A DNA stretch of 64,000 nt from the NCBI GenBank assembly GCA_022839625.1, contig JALHJL010000014.1:5313-69312 (forward strand). Direction: 5' to 3'. Every line of letters starts with the position of its first letter. The first letter of the stretch is position 1. The notes under the pieces were generated by a model. That model did no database searches. It was not told the DNA's origin and saw nothing but the letters and a program-made list of their open reading frames with translations. Position numbers and translations under genes: made by a program. Source of the stretch: Phycisphaerales bacterium. GTDB lineage: Bacteria; Planctomycetota; Phycisphaerae; UBA1845; Fen-1342. This document shows positions 8,785-16,389 of this stretch, piece by piece.

Positions 8785-8931
8785 GCCACGCTCCTCGGGC
8801 GGTGTGCCGCCGGGTACTCCGGCAACAATTCTACCCCCAAGTGCCAGGCAGCGCCGCAGCGGGCGAGCCGATGTGCGACAGGCCGCGGTGGGCGGGGAGG
8901 CCGATCGCCACGGACGAGCGACGGGCGGTTC

Positions 8932-8960
8932 TTTACCGCTTCCGGCCGACTGCGTACAGT
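8932..8960 (+). promoter_or_regulatory. Sigma-70-like promoter for the MFS-acyltransferase gene
   Basis: TTTACC (8932-8937) and TACAGT (8955-8960) are separated by exactly 17 bases. The predicted transcript would start near 8967, about 40 bases before the ATG at 9007. Each hexamer has 4 matches or better to the consensus. Confidence 0.45.
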
Positions 8961-9006
8961 TCTCGGGTCTTCTCAGGGCAGCCACTGACTCGCGGCACGC
9001 AGCCTT

Positions 9007-10926
9007 ATGGAAACGGCCTTACGACCCCAACGGCGCCTCCCCGACCTGCTGATTCGGAACTCGAACTTCGTGCTGCTTTGGGCGGCTTACGGTATCGCCG
9101 CGCTCGGCGACCACCTGAGCGAAATGGCGCTGCTGCATGAGGTCGGGGGGCTGGGACGCAGCGACACGACGCGTGTGCAGGCCCTGTTGACGTTCTGCTT
9201 CTTTCTCCCGTTCGCGGTGCTGGGCCCGGTGGCGGGCTGGTGGGCCGACCGGTTCAGCCGCAAGTGGACGATGATCGGGGCCGATCTGATCCGGGCCGCG
9301 ATCATGGGCACCCTGCCCTGGGCGCTGCCGTACCTGCTGGGTTGGGGCTTCGGCGACTATGCCGTGACCCTGCCGCTGGCCGTGGTCGGCGTCTTCGCGG
9401 CGTTCTTCTCGCCTTGCCGGCAGGCCATGGTCCCGACGCTGATCCGCCCCGACCAGCTCGTGCGGGCGAATGCCATGATCAGCGCCTTGGGTACGATCGG
9501 GGCGATTCTGAGCGCGATTGTCGGCGGCGTGCTAGTGGACATCAGCGTGGCGGGGCACCTGCACCTTGACTGGAACTACCGGTTGAACGCGCTGACCTTC
9601 GTCTTCAGCGCGCTGCTGATCTCGGGCATTGCCGTGTCACGCTCGCGCGCCGCAGCACACACGCTGCCGGCCGGGATCTGGACGCCGCTGCGCGAAGGCT
9701 TCCGCTACGTACGCCGGCATCGCCGTATCCTGCAAGTCATCCTGCTGGGTACGGTCTTCTGGGCGGCGGCGGGAATCGTGATTTCCGTCATACCCGCCCT
9801 GGTGCGTGATGTGTTCGGCGGCCAGTTTTCGGATGCCGGGATGTACCGCGGCTTCATCGCGGCGGGTCTGGCCGGTGGCGCGGCGCTGCTCACCTTCATC
9901 GGTCCCGGGCTGCCGCTGCCGCTGGCGGTTCTGACGGCGGTGCTGGGCGGAGCGGTCTGGGTCCTCGCGCTGGATGCAGCGTACGTCTGGCGCCTCGGGC
10001 GCATCTTCACCGGCCTGTGCCTCTTCATGATCGGCGTACACGGCGCCGGCATTCTCGTCACCGTCATGGTGGTCATTCAACGGTTCGTGCCCGACTCGCG
10101 TCGCGGGCGCGTGTTCGGCGTCGCCGACATGTGCACGATGGCCGCGATCGTGGCCAGCGCCGGTTTGCTCGGCCTGCCGCACATCCCCGGGCTCGACCGC
10201 TACATCCCGCTGTTGCTGGGTGCGACCGGCGGCGGGCTGTTGGTGACGGCGGCCGTGGCGTGGCGCGTGTACCGGCGTCGTGACGCGGCGAGGGCCGTCG
10301 TCCGGCTGGTTTGGTGGCTCGTGCGGTTCTACGCCGGTTTCTGGTGCCGTGTGCGACGCAGCGGCCCGTGCACCGTGCCGCGCCGCGGCCCGGTGATCGT
10401 GGCGGCCAACCACACGTGCGGGGTCGATCCGCTCCTGATTCTGGGTACGTGTACGCACCGCGTTGTGAGCTTCATCGTGGAGCGGCGCTATTACGACGCG
10501 CCGGTGGCCGGCTGGTTCATGCGCCTGGCCGGCTGTATCCCGGTTGACCGCGAGAATCCGGGGCGGTCCTTCCTGGCCAACTCGTTGCGGCTGCTCAAGG
10601 ATGGGGGCTGCCTCGGCATCTTCCCCCAGGGGACGTATGTCGGACCGGACGAGCCGGACCCGGATGCCAAGTCCGGCGTTGGCATCCTCGCGCTGCGCAC
10701 CGGCGCGACGGTGATCCCCTGCCACATCAGCGGCACGCGCTACGCATACAACCCGTTCGTATCCCTCTTCCGGTGGCACCGTGCCCGGGTGCGTTTCGGC
10801 AGGCCGGTCGATCTGTCGCGGCTCGGCGGCCGAGAGCGCGACAAGGACGCACCGCAAGAGGCGAGCGCGGCCATCATGGCAGCGATCCGCGCCCTGGGCC
10901 CGCAGGATGACAGCCGTGCAACATAG
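9007..10926 (+). CDS. MFS transporter fused to PlsC-type acyltransferase (LplT-Aas-like)
   Basis: A 639-residue two-domain protein. Residues about 15-430 form a 12-helix major-facilitator transporter with the MFS loop GWWADRFSRKW, like the lysophospholipid flippase LplT. Residues about 440-630 are a 1-acylglycerol-phosphate acyltransferase domain with the NHTCGVD box (HX4D catalytic pair), GIFPQGT in the place of the usual FPEGT substrate box, and a conserved VIPCHISGT. This domain order recalls the LplT-Aas pair, which imports and reacylates lysophospholipids, but the AMP-binding acyl-ACP synthetase part of Aas is absent. It is membrane located. The next gene starts inside its last 20 bases. 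Confidence 0.88.
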   Translation: METALRPQRRLPDLLIRNSNFVLLWAAYGIAALGDHLSEMALLHEVGGLGRSDTTRVQALLTFCFFLPFAVLGPVAGWWADRFSRKWTMIGADLIRAAIMGTLPWALPYLLGWGFGDYAVTLPLAVVGVFAAFFSPCRQAMVPTLIRPDQLVRANAMISALGTIGAILSAIVGGVLVDISVAGHLHLDWNYRLNALTFVFSALLISGIAVSRSRAAAHTLPAGIWTPLREGFRYVRRHRRILQVILLGTVFWAAAGIVISVIPALVRDVFGGQFSDAGMYRGFIAAGLAGGAALLTFIGPGLPLPLAVLTAVLGGAVWVLALDAAYVWRLGRIFTGLCLFMIGVHGAGILVTVMVVIQRFVPDSRRGRVFGVADMCTMAAIVASAGLLGLPHIPGLDRYIPLLLGATGGGLLVTAAVAWRVYRRRDAARAVVRLVWWLVRFYAGFWCRVRRSGPCTVPRRGPVIVAANHTCGVDPLLILGTCTHRVVSFIVERRYYDAPVAGWFMRLAGCIPVDRENPGRSFLANSLRLLKDGGCLGIFPQGTYVGPDEPDPDAKSGVGILALRTGATVIPCHISGTRYAYNPFVSLFRWHRARVRFGRPVDLSRLGGRERDKDAPQEASAAIMAAIRALGPQDDSRAT

Positions 10927-12484
10927 GCCGCGCAAACAAGCAGATGCGCAGCGCGGCGCGGCGGGGACCGCGAAGGCTGACTGGCGCCGCGCCCGGCTCG
11001 TACTGCTGATAGCGGCGGTTCTGCCGCTCGCCGCGACTGCGGCTCTTCGGCAGGCGCGGGTGCCGCTTGGCTGCCCCGGCCGGTTTGTCTACCTGTACTC
11101 GCCTGTTCCCGCCTATCGGCTGGCGGCGTTGCCCGCCCTTGTCGTCCTGGCGGGCGTGGCGGCCGGCGGAACGTGGCTGGCGGGAAGCGAGCGCGCTGCC
11201 ATGCGGCGGAGCGGGCTGGCGCTCGTCGCCGCGGGAGTGGTCGGCGTCGGCGTCTGGAACTACGTGGCGCCGCCGTCCTTCCGCCACCAGCACATCTTCA
11301 ACATCGAGTCGCCATCGCAGCACGGTGCGTTCGTACGTGAGGCGCTGGGTGTGGGGTCGGTGGGCGACTATTTGCGCCACTTTCCGGAGCGCGCGCAGAT
11401 GCCGCCCGCCGCCATGCGCGGGACGCGCGTGATCAGCAATCCGCCGGGCACCACGCTGGTGGCCGTGGGCGTCGAGCGGCTGGTGCGGCGGTTCCCCAGC
11501 GTGGGGCGGCTGGCCCTTGGCCCGCTTGCAAATGAGTTGCCGCGGGACGATGCGGCGGCCGCGCTTCAACACTGGCAGGCGGAGGGATTAGTTTTCTTGT
11601 GGGTGCTGGGAGCCGCGTGGCTCGCGGCCGCAGCAGTGCTGTATGGGCTGGGGCGGCTCTTTTTCGCGCCGGCCGCTGCTGCCGCGTACGCCCTTTGCTG
11701 TGCGCTCGGGCCTGCAACGCTTCTTTTGGCGCCGGGCAAGGATACGGCGCAACTGCTGACGGTCGCCGTACCGCTCGGCTTCTGGCTGTGGGCGCTGCGT
11801 CGCGACCGGATTGTGCCTGCCGTCGTCGCCGGCCTGGCGTTCGTGGCGGCTTGCCTGGCGAGCCTCGTGCACGTCTGGGTGGCCGGATGTGTGCTGGGGG
11901 CGACGTTGTTGAGCGCGGAACGGCGCGGCCATGCCTTCATGAAGCTCGTGCTGCCTGCCGGGGCGACAGCGGTTCTGGCGGCGGTCGGCATGCATGTGAT
12001 CTGGGGGGTGGACCTCCTGGCGACGGCCCGATCCGTCGCGCACGCCCAGGCCGAAGTCACGCGCGGCCCCAACGCCATGCCGCTCGCCTGGCAACTGCTT
12101 GGGACTCCGCTGTTCCTGCTCTTCGTCGGGCCCGCGTGGCTGGCAACGACAGGGTGGGCGGTAATGCCGCGCCTGGGGCTACGCGGCCCCGGTGACGGCG
12201 ACGCCCGTTTCGGGCGGTACTTGCTGCTGACGACGTGCGTGGCAATGCTCGCAACCGTCGGCTTCACAAACCTGGAAACGCCCCGCCTGTGGATCCCGTT
12301 TGTGCCACTGCTGCTGCTGGGGGCGATGCTTCAGCTCGCTGTGCTGCGCCGGCCAGAGCGCGGCGGCGTTCGCCTATTGGCGTTGCTGGTCGTGGTGCAA
12401 GTGATCGCGGCGGGGCTGCAATGGTCGCTGATGGATATCCGCGAGACGGAGACACGGCTGGTCGAGCAGCGGTTCTTCGGCTGA
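10907..12484 (+). CDS. Polytopic membrane protein, GT-C-like
   Basis: A 525-residue protein with roughly 11 hydrophobic segments. The ATG at 10907 overlaps the end of the previous gene by 20 bases and leads into a basic N-terminus (QHRPRKQADAQR) before the first helix. A large extracytoplasmic loop holds GTRVISNPPGTTLV. An (H/N)PPG motif in this position is common in GT-C glycosyltransferases of the PMT/ArnT group, so a lipid-linked sugar transferase is possible, but the usual acidic DD/DE pair after helix 1 is not clear. The family is not assigned. It is transcribed with the upstream transporter-acyltransferase and ends at a strong hairpin. Confidence 0.7.
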   Translation: MTAVQHRPRKQADAQRGAAGTAKADWRRARLVLLIAAVLPLAATAALRQARVPLGCPGRFVYLYSPVPAYRLAALPALVVLAGVAAGGTWLAGSERAAMRRSGLALVAAGVVGVGVWNYVAPPSFRHQHIFNIESPSQHGAFVREALGVGSVGDYLRHFPERAQMPPAAMRGTRVISNPPGTTLVAVGVERLVRRFPSVGRLALGPLANELPRDDAAAALQHWQAEGLVFLWVLGAAWLAAAAVLYGLGRLFFAPAAAAAYALCCALGPATLLLAPGKDTAQLLTVAVPLGFWLWALRRDRIVPAVVAGLAFVAACLASLVHVWVAGCVLGATLLSAERRGHAFMKLVLPAGATAVLAAVGMHVIWGVDLLATARSVAHAQAEVTRGPNAMPLAWQLLGTPLFLLFVGPAWLATTGWAVMPRLGLRGPGDGDARFGRYLLLTTCVAMLATVGFTNLETPRLWIPFVPLLLLGAMLQLAVLRRPERGGVRLLALLVVVQVIAAGLQWSLMDIRETETRLVEQRFFG

Positions 12485-12526
12485 CCGGCGGCGGCGGCCG
12501 GGCGGTGGCCGCGGGCGCAACAAGCG

Positions 12527-12560
12527 GCCGGCGCTGCCCTTGGTGGGGGGCAGCGCCGGC
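12527..12560. terminator. Bidirectional hairpin terminator candidate
   Basis: A perfect 13-base-pair inverted repeat (GCCGGCGCTGCCC / GGGCAGCGCCGGC) with an 8-base loop lies between the convergent genes ending at 12484 (plus) and 12601 (minus). There is no U-run on either side, so intrinsic termination would be of the hairpin-only type. Confidence 0.5.
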
Positions 12561-12600
12561 ACGCCGGAGGGGGAGAGGGAATGCATCGCCGTCCGTTACA

Positions 12601-14247
12601 TCACGGATTGGACAGGAGCGCCACGAAGGGGTTGATGTCGCCGAAATCGGGGAACGCTCCGTCGCCGTTGATGTCGCCGTTGCTCGGCGGGCAGCCGGGG
12701 TATGCCATCTGCCACGCCGGGAAGTTGCTGAGGAACAGCACGAACGGGTTGATATCGCCGAAGTTGACGGCGCCGTCGCAGTTCAGATCGCCGATCAGGA
12801 ACGTCGGCTGCGGGAGCTGCGCCGCGTCCAGCCACGTGCCGAGCAAGGCGCCGGGCACGCCGCCCAGGTCCTCGAAGTAGTCCGCGATCATGACGACGCC
12901 CCAGGCCCCATCGGGGATGCCGTAGTAGTCGAAGGTCAGCGACGCCTGCGGCAGCAACCGCACGGGGCTGGCGTCAATCACCGTCGCCGTCGCATCCAGC
13001 GGCATCCCGACCAGCAAGTCGTCCAGAATGATGGGCACCATGCTGAAGTTCACGCGCCGGAATACCCAGACCGGGGTGAACTCCTCGTTGGTGATGCGAT
13101 TGCGAACCGGCGCCGCCATGCGGTGTCCCGTCAAGGTCCGCCAGGTGCCGGGCGTGACCGGAACGGTGGCGATGACCACGTTGTTCTGCGTCCACTGGAA
13201 GGTATACGAAAGCGGCGTCAGGCCGCCGGCGATCGTGAAGCCGAAGTGGGCTTTCTGGCCCGGGTTGACCTGCCCCGGCCCGGGACCCCACTTGACGATC
13301 GTACCGCTGGTAGTGGGCTCCGTGTGCCCGTTGGGGAACGGGCAGAAGAACCCGTTGTAGATGTCGCCGACGCTCTGCGCGAGAACTCCTCCGAGCGTCA
13401 CCATGAAGTCGTTCGCGATGATGCCGCTGCGGTTCCAGACGTCGAAGTTGCTCAGCGAGCCTTGAATCGTCGGGTACCGCCACACGTCGTCATTCAGGAT
13501 GTCGCTGTCGAGCTGGCTGGGCAGGCGGCGCGTGCCCGTGGGGAGTTCCGGGTTCATCAAGTCGTTGGGGTGCGCACCTGGGTCCGTGTGTGTGCCATTG
13601 GCCCGCGGCGTGAGCGTGCCGGTCGGCTGCCCTTCGGCTCCGCCGCCGTTGTACGTACGCGGGCTCTCCTCAGGATTACCGGGGACGTTGGGGTCATTGG
13701 GGTCGGGGTTGACGGTCACGTTCCGCCGGAAGCGCGGATTGTTCACCGTGAACCCGAGCGCGTGCGCCAGCTCGTGGTTGATCACGGTGTAAAGATCGTA
13801 CTTGTCGGCGGGCACGTTGGGATCGAGCCCGTTGTACCAGGGCACGGCGGAGTTGTTGTTGATCGTGATCGTCGCCCCGGTCGGCCGGCCGTCGGCGTTA
13901 TTCGTGAAGCCGGAGGCCTCGGCGAGCGTCATTCCCTCGGCGCCGCGCACTTCGCCGTTTTCAGCGCGCACGTATTCCACGCCCGGTGGGGCGAAGAAGA
14001 ACGAGGAGCCGAGGTCGGCGTTGGTGAACGCGATGTTCACGACGTGTTCGGGGTCCTGGTGGGGCAGTCGCTGCTCCCAGAGAGCGATCTTGGCCTCGAT
14101 CACCGCCTTCTGGGCGGGCGTGATGTTGTCGGAGTAGGTCGGCACGATGTCGACTGCCAACGCGGCCGTCACGCCCAGCCCCAGGGTGAGCACGACCAGC
14201 GCTGGGCCGACCACCAGGTTACGGCGTTGAGTTCTTGCGCGAGTCAT
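12601..14247 (-). CDS. Secreted metallopeptidase-like protein with dockerin-like C-terminus
   Basis: A 548-residue exported protein. A signal peptide (about residues 1-31, ending AALA) follows an excellent AAGGAG 8 bases before the ATG. The N-terminal domain has HELAHALGF near residue 147 (HExxH zinc motif) and a downstream DLMNP like the Met-turn of metzincin proteases. The third zinc ligand expected in HExxHxxGxxH is not in its usual place. The middle region is beta-rich with a PKD/Ig-like feel (FQWTQNNVVIATV). The C-terminus carries two calcium-loop repeats of the GDxNxDGxxxFGDINPFV type. It is extracellular or surface bound. It is divergent from folD and convergent with the GT-C-like gene. 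Confidence 0.85.
   Translation of the reverse strand: MTRARTQRRNLVVGPALVVLTLGLGVTAALAVDIVPTYSDNITPAQKAVIEAKIALWEQRLPHQDPEHVVNIAFTNADLGSSFFFAPPGVEYVRAENGEVRGAEGMTLAEASGFTNNADGRPTGATITINNNSAVPWYNGLDPNVPADKYDLYTVINHELAHALGFTVNNPRFRRNVTVNPDPNDPNVPGNPEESPRTYNGGGAEGQPTGTLTPRANGTHTDPGAHPNDLMNPELPTGTRRLPSQLDSDILNDDVWRYPTIQGSLSNFDVWNRSGIIANDFMVTLGGVLAQSVGDIYNGFFCPFPNGHTEPTTSGTIVKWGPGPGQVNPGQKAHFGFTIAGGLTPLSYTFQWTQNNVVIATVPVTPGTWRTLTGHRMAAPVRNRITNEEFTPVWVFRRVNFSMVPIILDDLLVGMPLDATATVIDASPVRLLPQASLTFDYYGIPDGAWGVVMIADYFEDLGGVPGALLGTWLDAAQLPQPTFLIGDLNCDGAVNFGDINPFVLFLSNFPAWQMAYPGCPPSNGDINGDGAFPDFGDINPFVALLSNP
12604..12792 (-). repeat. Paired FGDINPFV dockerin-like repeat (63 residues)
   Basis: Encodes two copies of D-x-N-x-D-G-x-x-x-FGDINPFV separated by about 22 residues containing W and C. 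It is homologous to the units at 16393-16578 and 38744-38938. The D/N spacing is that of the calcium loop of type I dockerins. Confidence 0.85.
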
Positions 14248-14659
14248 AGTCTTTTCTCCTTACCCCCTAGAGTTCTTGCGTCCACCCGCGGCCCGTATAC
14301 CGCAGATTGGGTCCACGCAAAGATAGACAGGTGCGCGAACCTTCTGACAGCCATGCTAGCGATTCCGTGGCCGGCGAAGCAAGAGAAATCATCGGCCCGC
14401 GAGTACGCGACTCATCGAAAGCCGGGGGTACTTGATCCGATCCGCGAACGTGAGGGCGCGTTCTTGGGTCGCGCTGAGAGGGCTTCGTTCCCTTGACGGT
14501 GGCGGTTCCGATCGGCGCGATCCTTCTGAGACGCTGCGGCAGTGAAGTGCGCAGTGTCTGTCGGAGTCCGGCCTACACCTTCTGCCCACGGTCGGGCGCC
14601 GTGGCCGGCCCGCGCGGCCGACGTGACATCCTACGGACACGCGGGTATGTTTTGATTCC
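14248..14659. other. Intergenic region between metallopeptidase-like gene and folD
   Basis: A 412-base divergent region. It holds the Shine-Dalgarno of the minus-strand gene at its left edge and a candidate folD promoter at its right edge. No conserved small gene, tRNA or clear riboswitch fold was recognised. Short open frames crossing it have no start signals. Confidence 0.5.
14623..14651 (+). promoter_or_regulatory. Candidate folD promoter (possibly leaderless transcript)
   Basis: GTGACA (14623-14628) and TATGTT (14646-14651) are 17 bases apart. The -10 box ends 8 bases before the folD ATG, so transcription would start at or within about 2 bases of the start codon. There is no Shine-Dalgarno upstream. 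Confidence 0.35.
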
Positions 14660-15523
14660 ATGCCGATCACTAACTCTGCCAAGCTGATGGACGGGCGCGC
14701 CCTGGCGCGACGCATGCTTGAAGCAACCCGCGTGAAGGTGGAGAAGATACAGGCGTCTGCCGGTGTGACGCCGACGCTTGCGACCGTCCTGGTCGGCGAC
14801 GATCGGGCTTCCGCTACGTACGTGCGGATGAAGCGGAAGCGCTGCGAAGACGTGGGCATGAAGTCGCTCGCGCTCGAGTTGCCCCTGGGAACAACCACGT
14901 CGCAGCTCGTTGCCGAGGTCAAAAAGCTCGCTGACGATGCCGCCGTACACGGCATCCTGGTCCAGCACCCCGTGCCGGCCCCGATCGACAAGCGGGCCGC
15001 CTTCGAGATGATCCCGGTGGACAAGGACGTAGACGGCGTGACCTCGGCCACGCTGGGCCGCGTCATCCTGGGAATGCCCGCGTTCCCGTCGTGTACGCCC
15101 GCGGGGATCATGCAGCTCCTGCGCGAGTACAACGTCGAGCTCGACGGTGCGCACGCCATTGTTATTGGACGCAGCCCCATCCTGGGCCGGCCGATGGCGT
15201 CGATGCTGATCAACGCGCAGGCCACCGTGACCCTCTGTCACTCCCGGACCCGCTCGCTGCCCAGCCTGGTGCGTAACGCGGACGTGGTTATCGCCGCGGT
15301 CGGCAAGCCGCGCTTCGTCCGCGGCGGTTGGATCAAGGTCGGGGCCGTGGTGATCGACGCGGGTTACAACGAGGGCAACGTCGGCGATGTCGATTTCGAG
15401 GGCGCGCTCGAGCCTGCCTCGCTGATCACGCCGGTCCCCGGCGGCGTCGGCCCGATGACGATTGCGACGCTCATAGATCACACGGCCGAAGCCGCGGCCC
15501 GGCAAGTCGGCGTCCCACTCTGA
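14660..15523 (+). CDS. folD: Methylenetetrahydrofolate dehydrogenase / methenyltetrahydrofolate cyclohydrolase
   Basis: A 287-residue FolD of normal length. It interconverts 5,10-methylene-, methenyl- and 10-formyl-tetrahydrofolate in the cytoplasm with NADP+. The N-terminal catalytic half contains TYVRMKRKRC (catalytic Tyr and Lys in the YxxxK arrangement), VQHPVP in place of the common VQLPLP, and PVDKDVDG. The C-terminal Rossmann half has CTPAGIMQLL, GRSPILGRPMA and the terminal PVPGGVGPMTIA. The ATG at 14660 lacks a ribosome-binding site. A zinc-ribbon membrane protein gene follows 3 bases after the stop, so the two are probably co-transcribed. Confidence 0.97.
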   Translation: MPITNSAKLMDGRALARRMLEATRVKVEKIQASAGVTPTLATVLVGDDRASATYVRMKRKRCEDVGMKSLALELPLGTTTSQLVAEVKKLADDAAVHGILVQHPVPAPIDKRAAFEMIPVDKDVDGVTSATLGRVILGMPAFPSCTPAGIMQLLREYNVELDGAHAIVIGRSPILGRPMASMLINAQATVTLCHSRTRSLPSLVRNADVVIAAVGKPRFVRGGWIKVGAVVIDAGYNEGNVGDVDFEGALEPASLITPVPGGVGPMTIATLIDHTAEAAARQVGVPL

Positions 15524-15526
15524 ACC

Positions 15527-16345
15527 ATGGGCGCGAGTCCGAAAGGCAGAACGCCCGAACAGCATGGCTCTGCCGATGAAGGCTTGCGCTGTCCGTGCTG
15601 CGGTTACAACCTTACCGGCCTGCCGGAGCCGCGCTGCCCGGAATGCGGGACGGTTTTCGACTGGGCGGCCGTCCGGCAGGCGGCGGCGAACCCTCCGCAG
15701 ATTGCGTTCGAGCGCGCCCGCGCTTGGCGAAAGCTGCCGGCGCTGGTCGTCACGTGGGCCACTGTCCTGTTCGCACCGTGGGTATTTGCCCGACAGGCAG
15801 TCCGGCGAATCGATACACGGCACGCGCTTGCGTTCGGCGTCGTGTGCTTTGCGTCGACGCTGCTTGGGTTACCGATGGGAGCGGACCGAACTCTTCTGGC
15901 AGCGTGGCTCCTGACTGCTGCCACGTGCATCGTCGTCCAGGCACTCCTGCTGAGCATTCTCGACATCTCCGGCTGGCGGACCCCGTTACGCACCCTGCAC
16001 TACTGGCTGCTGATTGGCTGTTATACGTCGGCGGTCATGGCGACACAGTTTGTTCAGGGGCCTCCTCCGTTTGGGTCCGCCGGCCTGCGCAACTTGCTGC
16101 AGCGCGGCCCTTTTTCGTCCGGGAGGTCGCTCTTTGGGCCCTCCGGAGGGGAGTTTGGCTGGTGGGCGCAGCTTCTCGTGTGGCTGGCCGGCCTGGGGTG
16201 CTGCTACTGGGCGCGGATGCGACGCGCAAATCGTCATGCGGCGACGCTGCTCCCGGCGATTGCGATTCTCGGCGTCGTCCTGCTGTGGCTGTACGGGTTC
16301 CTGGTCGAGCACGTGGGGGTGAGGCTGTATGAGTGTTTTAGCTGA
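15527..16345 (+). CDS. Zinc-ribbon membrane protein (planctomycete type)
   Basis: A 272-residue protein of unknown function. Residues about 22-45 form a rubredoxin-like zinc ribbon, CPCCGYNLTGLPEPRCPECG, a signature seen repeatedly in planctomycete membrane proteins. It is followed by about six hydrophobic segments (ALVVTWATVLFAPWVF, ALAFGVVCFASTLLGLP, LLAAWLLTAATCIVVQALLL and others). The ribbon should face the cytoplasm. The gene starts 3 bases after folD, and this linkage is the only functional hint. Confidence 0.75.
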   Translation: MGASPKGRTPEQHGSADEGLRCPCCGYNLTGLPEPRCPECGTVFDWAAVRQAAANPPQIAFERARAWRKLPALVVTWATVLFAPWVFARQAVRRIDTRHALAFGVVCFASTLLGLPMGADRTLLAAWLLTAATCIVVQALLLSILDISGWRTPLRTLHYWLLIGCYTSAVMATQFVQGPPPFGSAGLRNLLQRGPFSSGRSLFGPSGGEFGWWAQLLVWLAGLGCCYWARMRRANRHAATLLPAIAILGVVLLWLYGFLVEHVGVRLYECFS

Positions 16346-16389
16346 TCGCGCCTCGCCCGCTACGAGTACATGAAAAGCGCTCTAACGCT

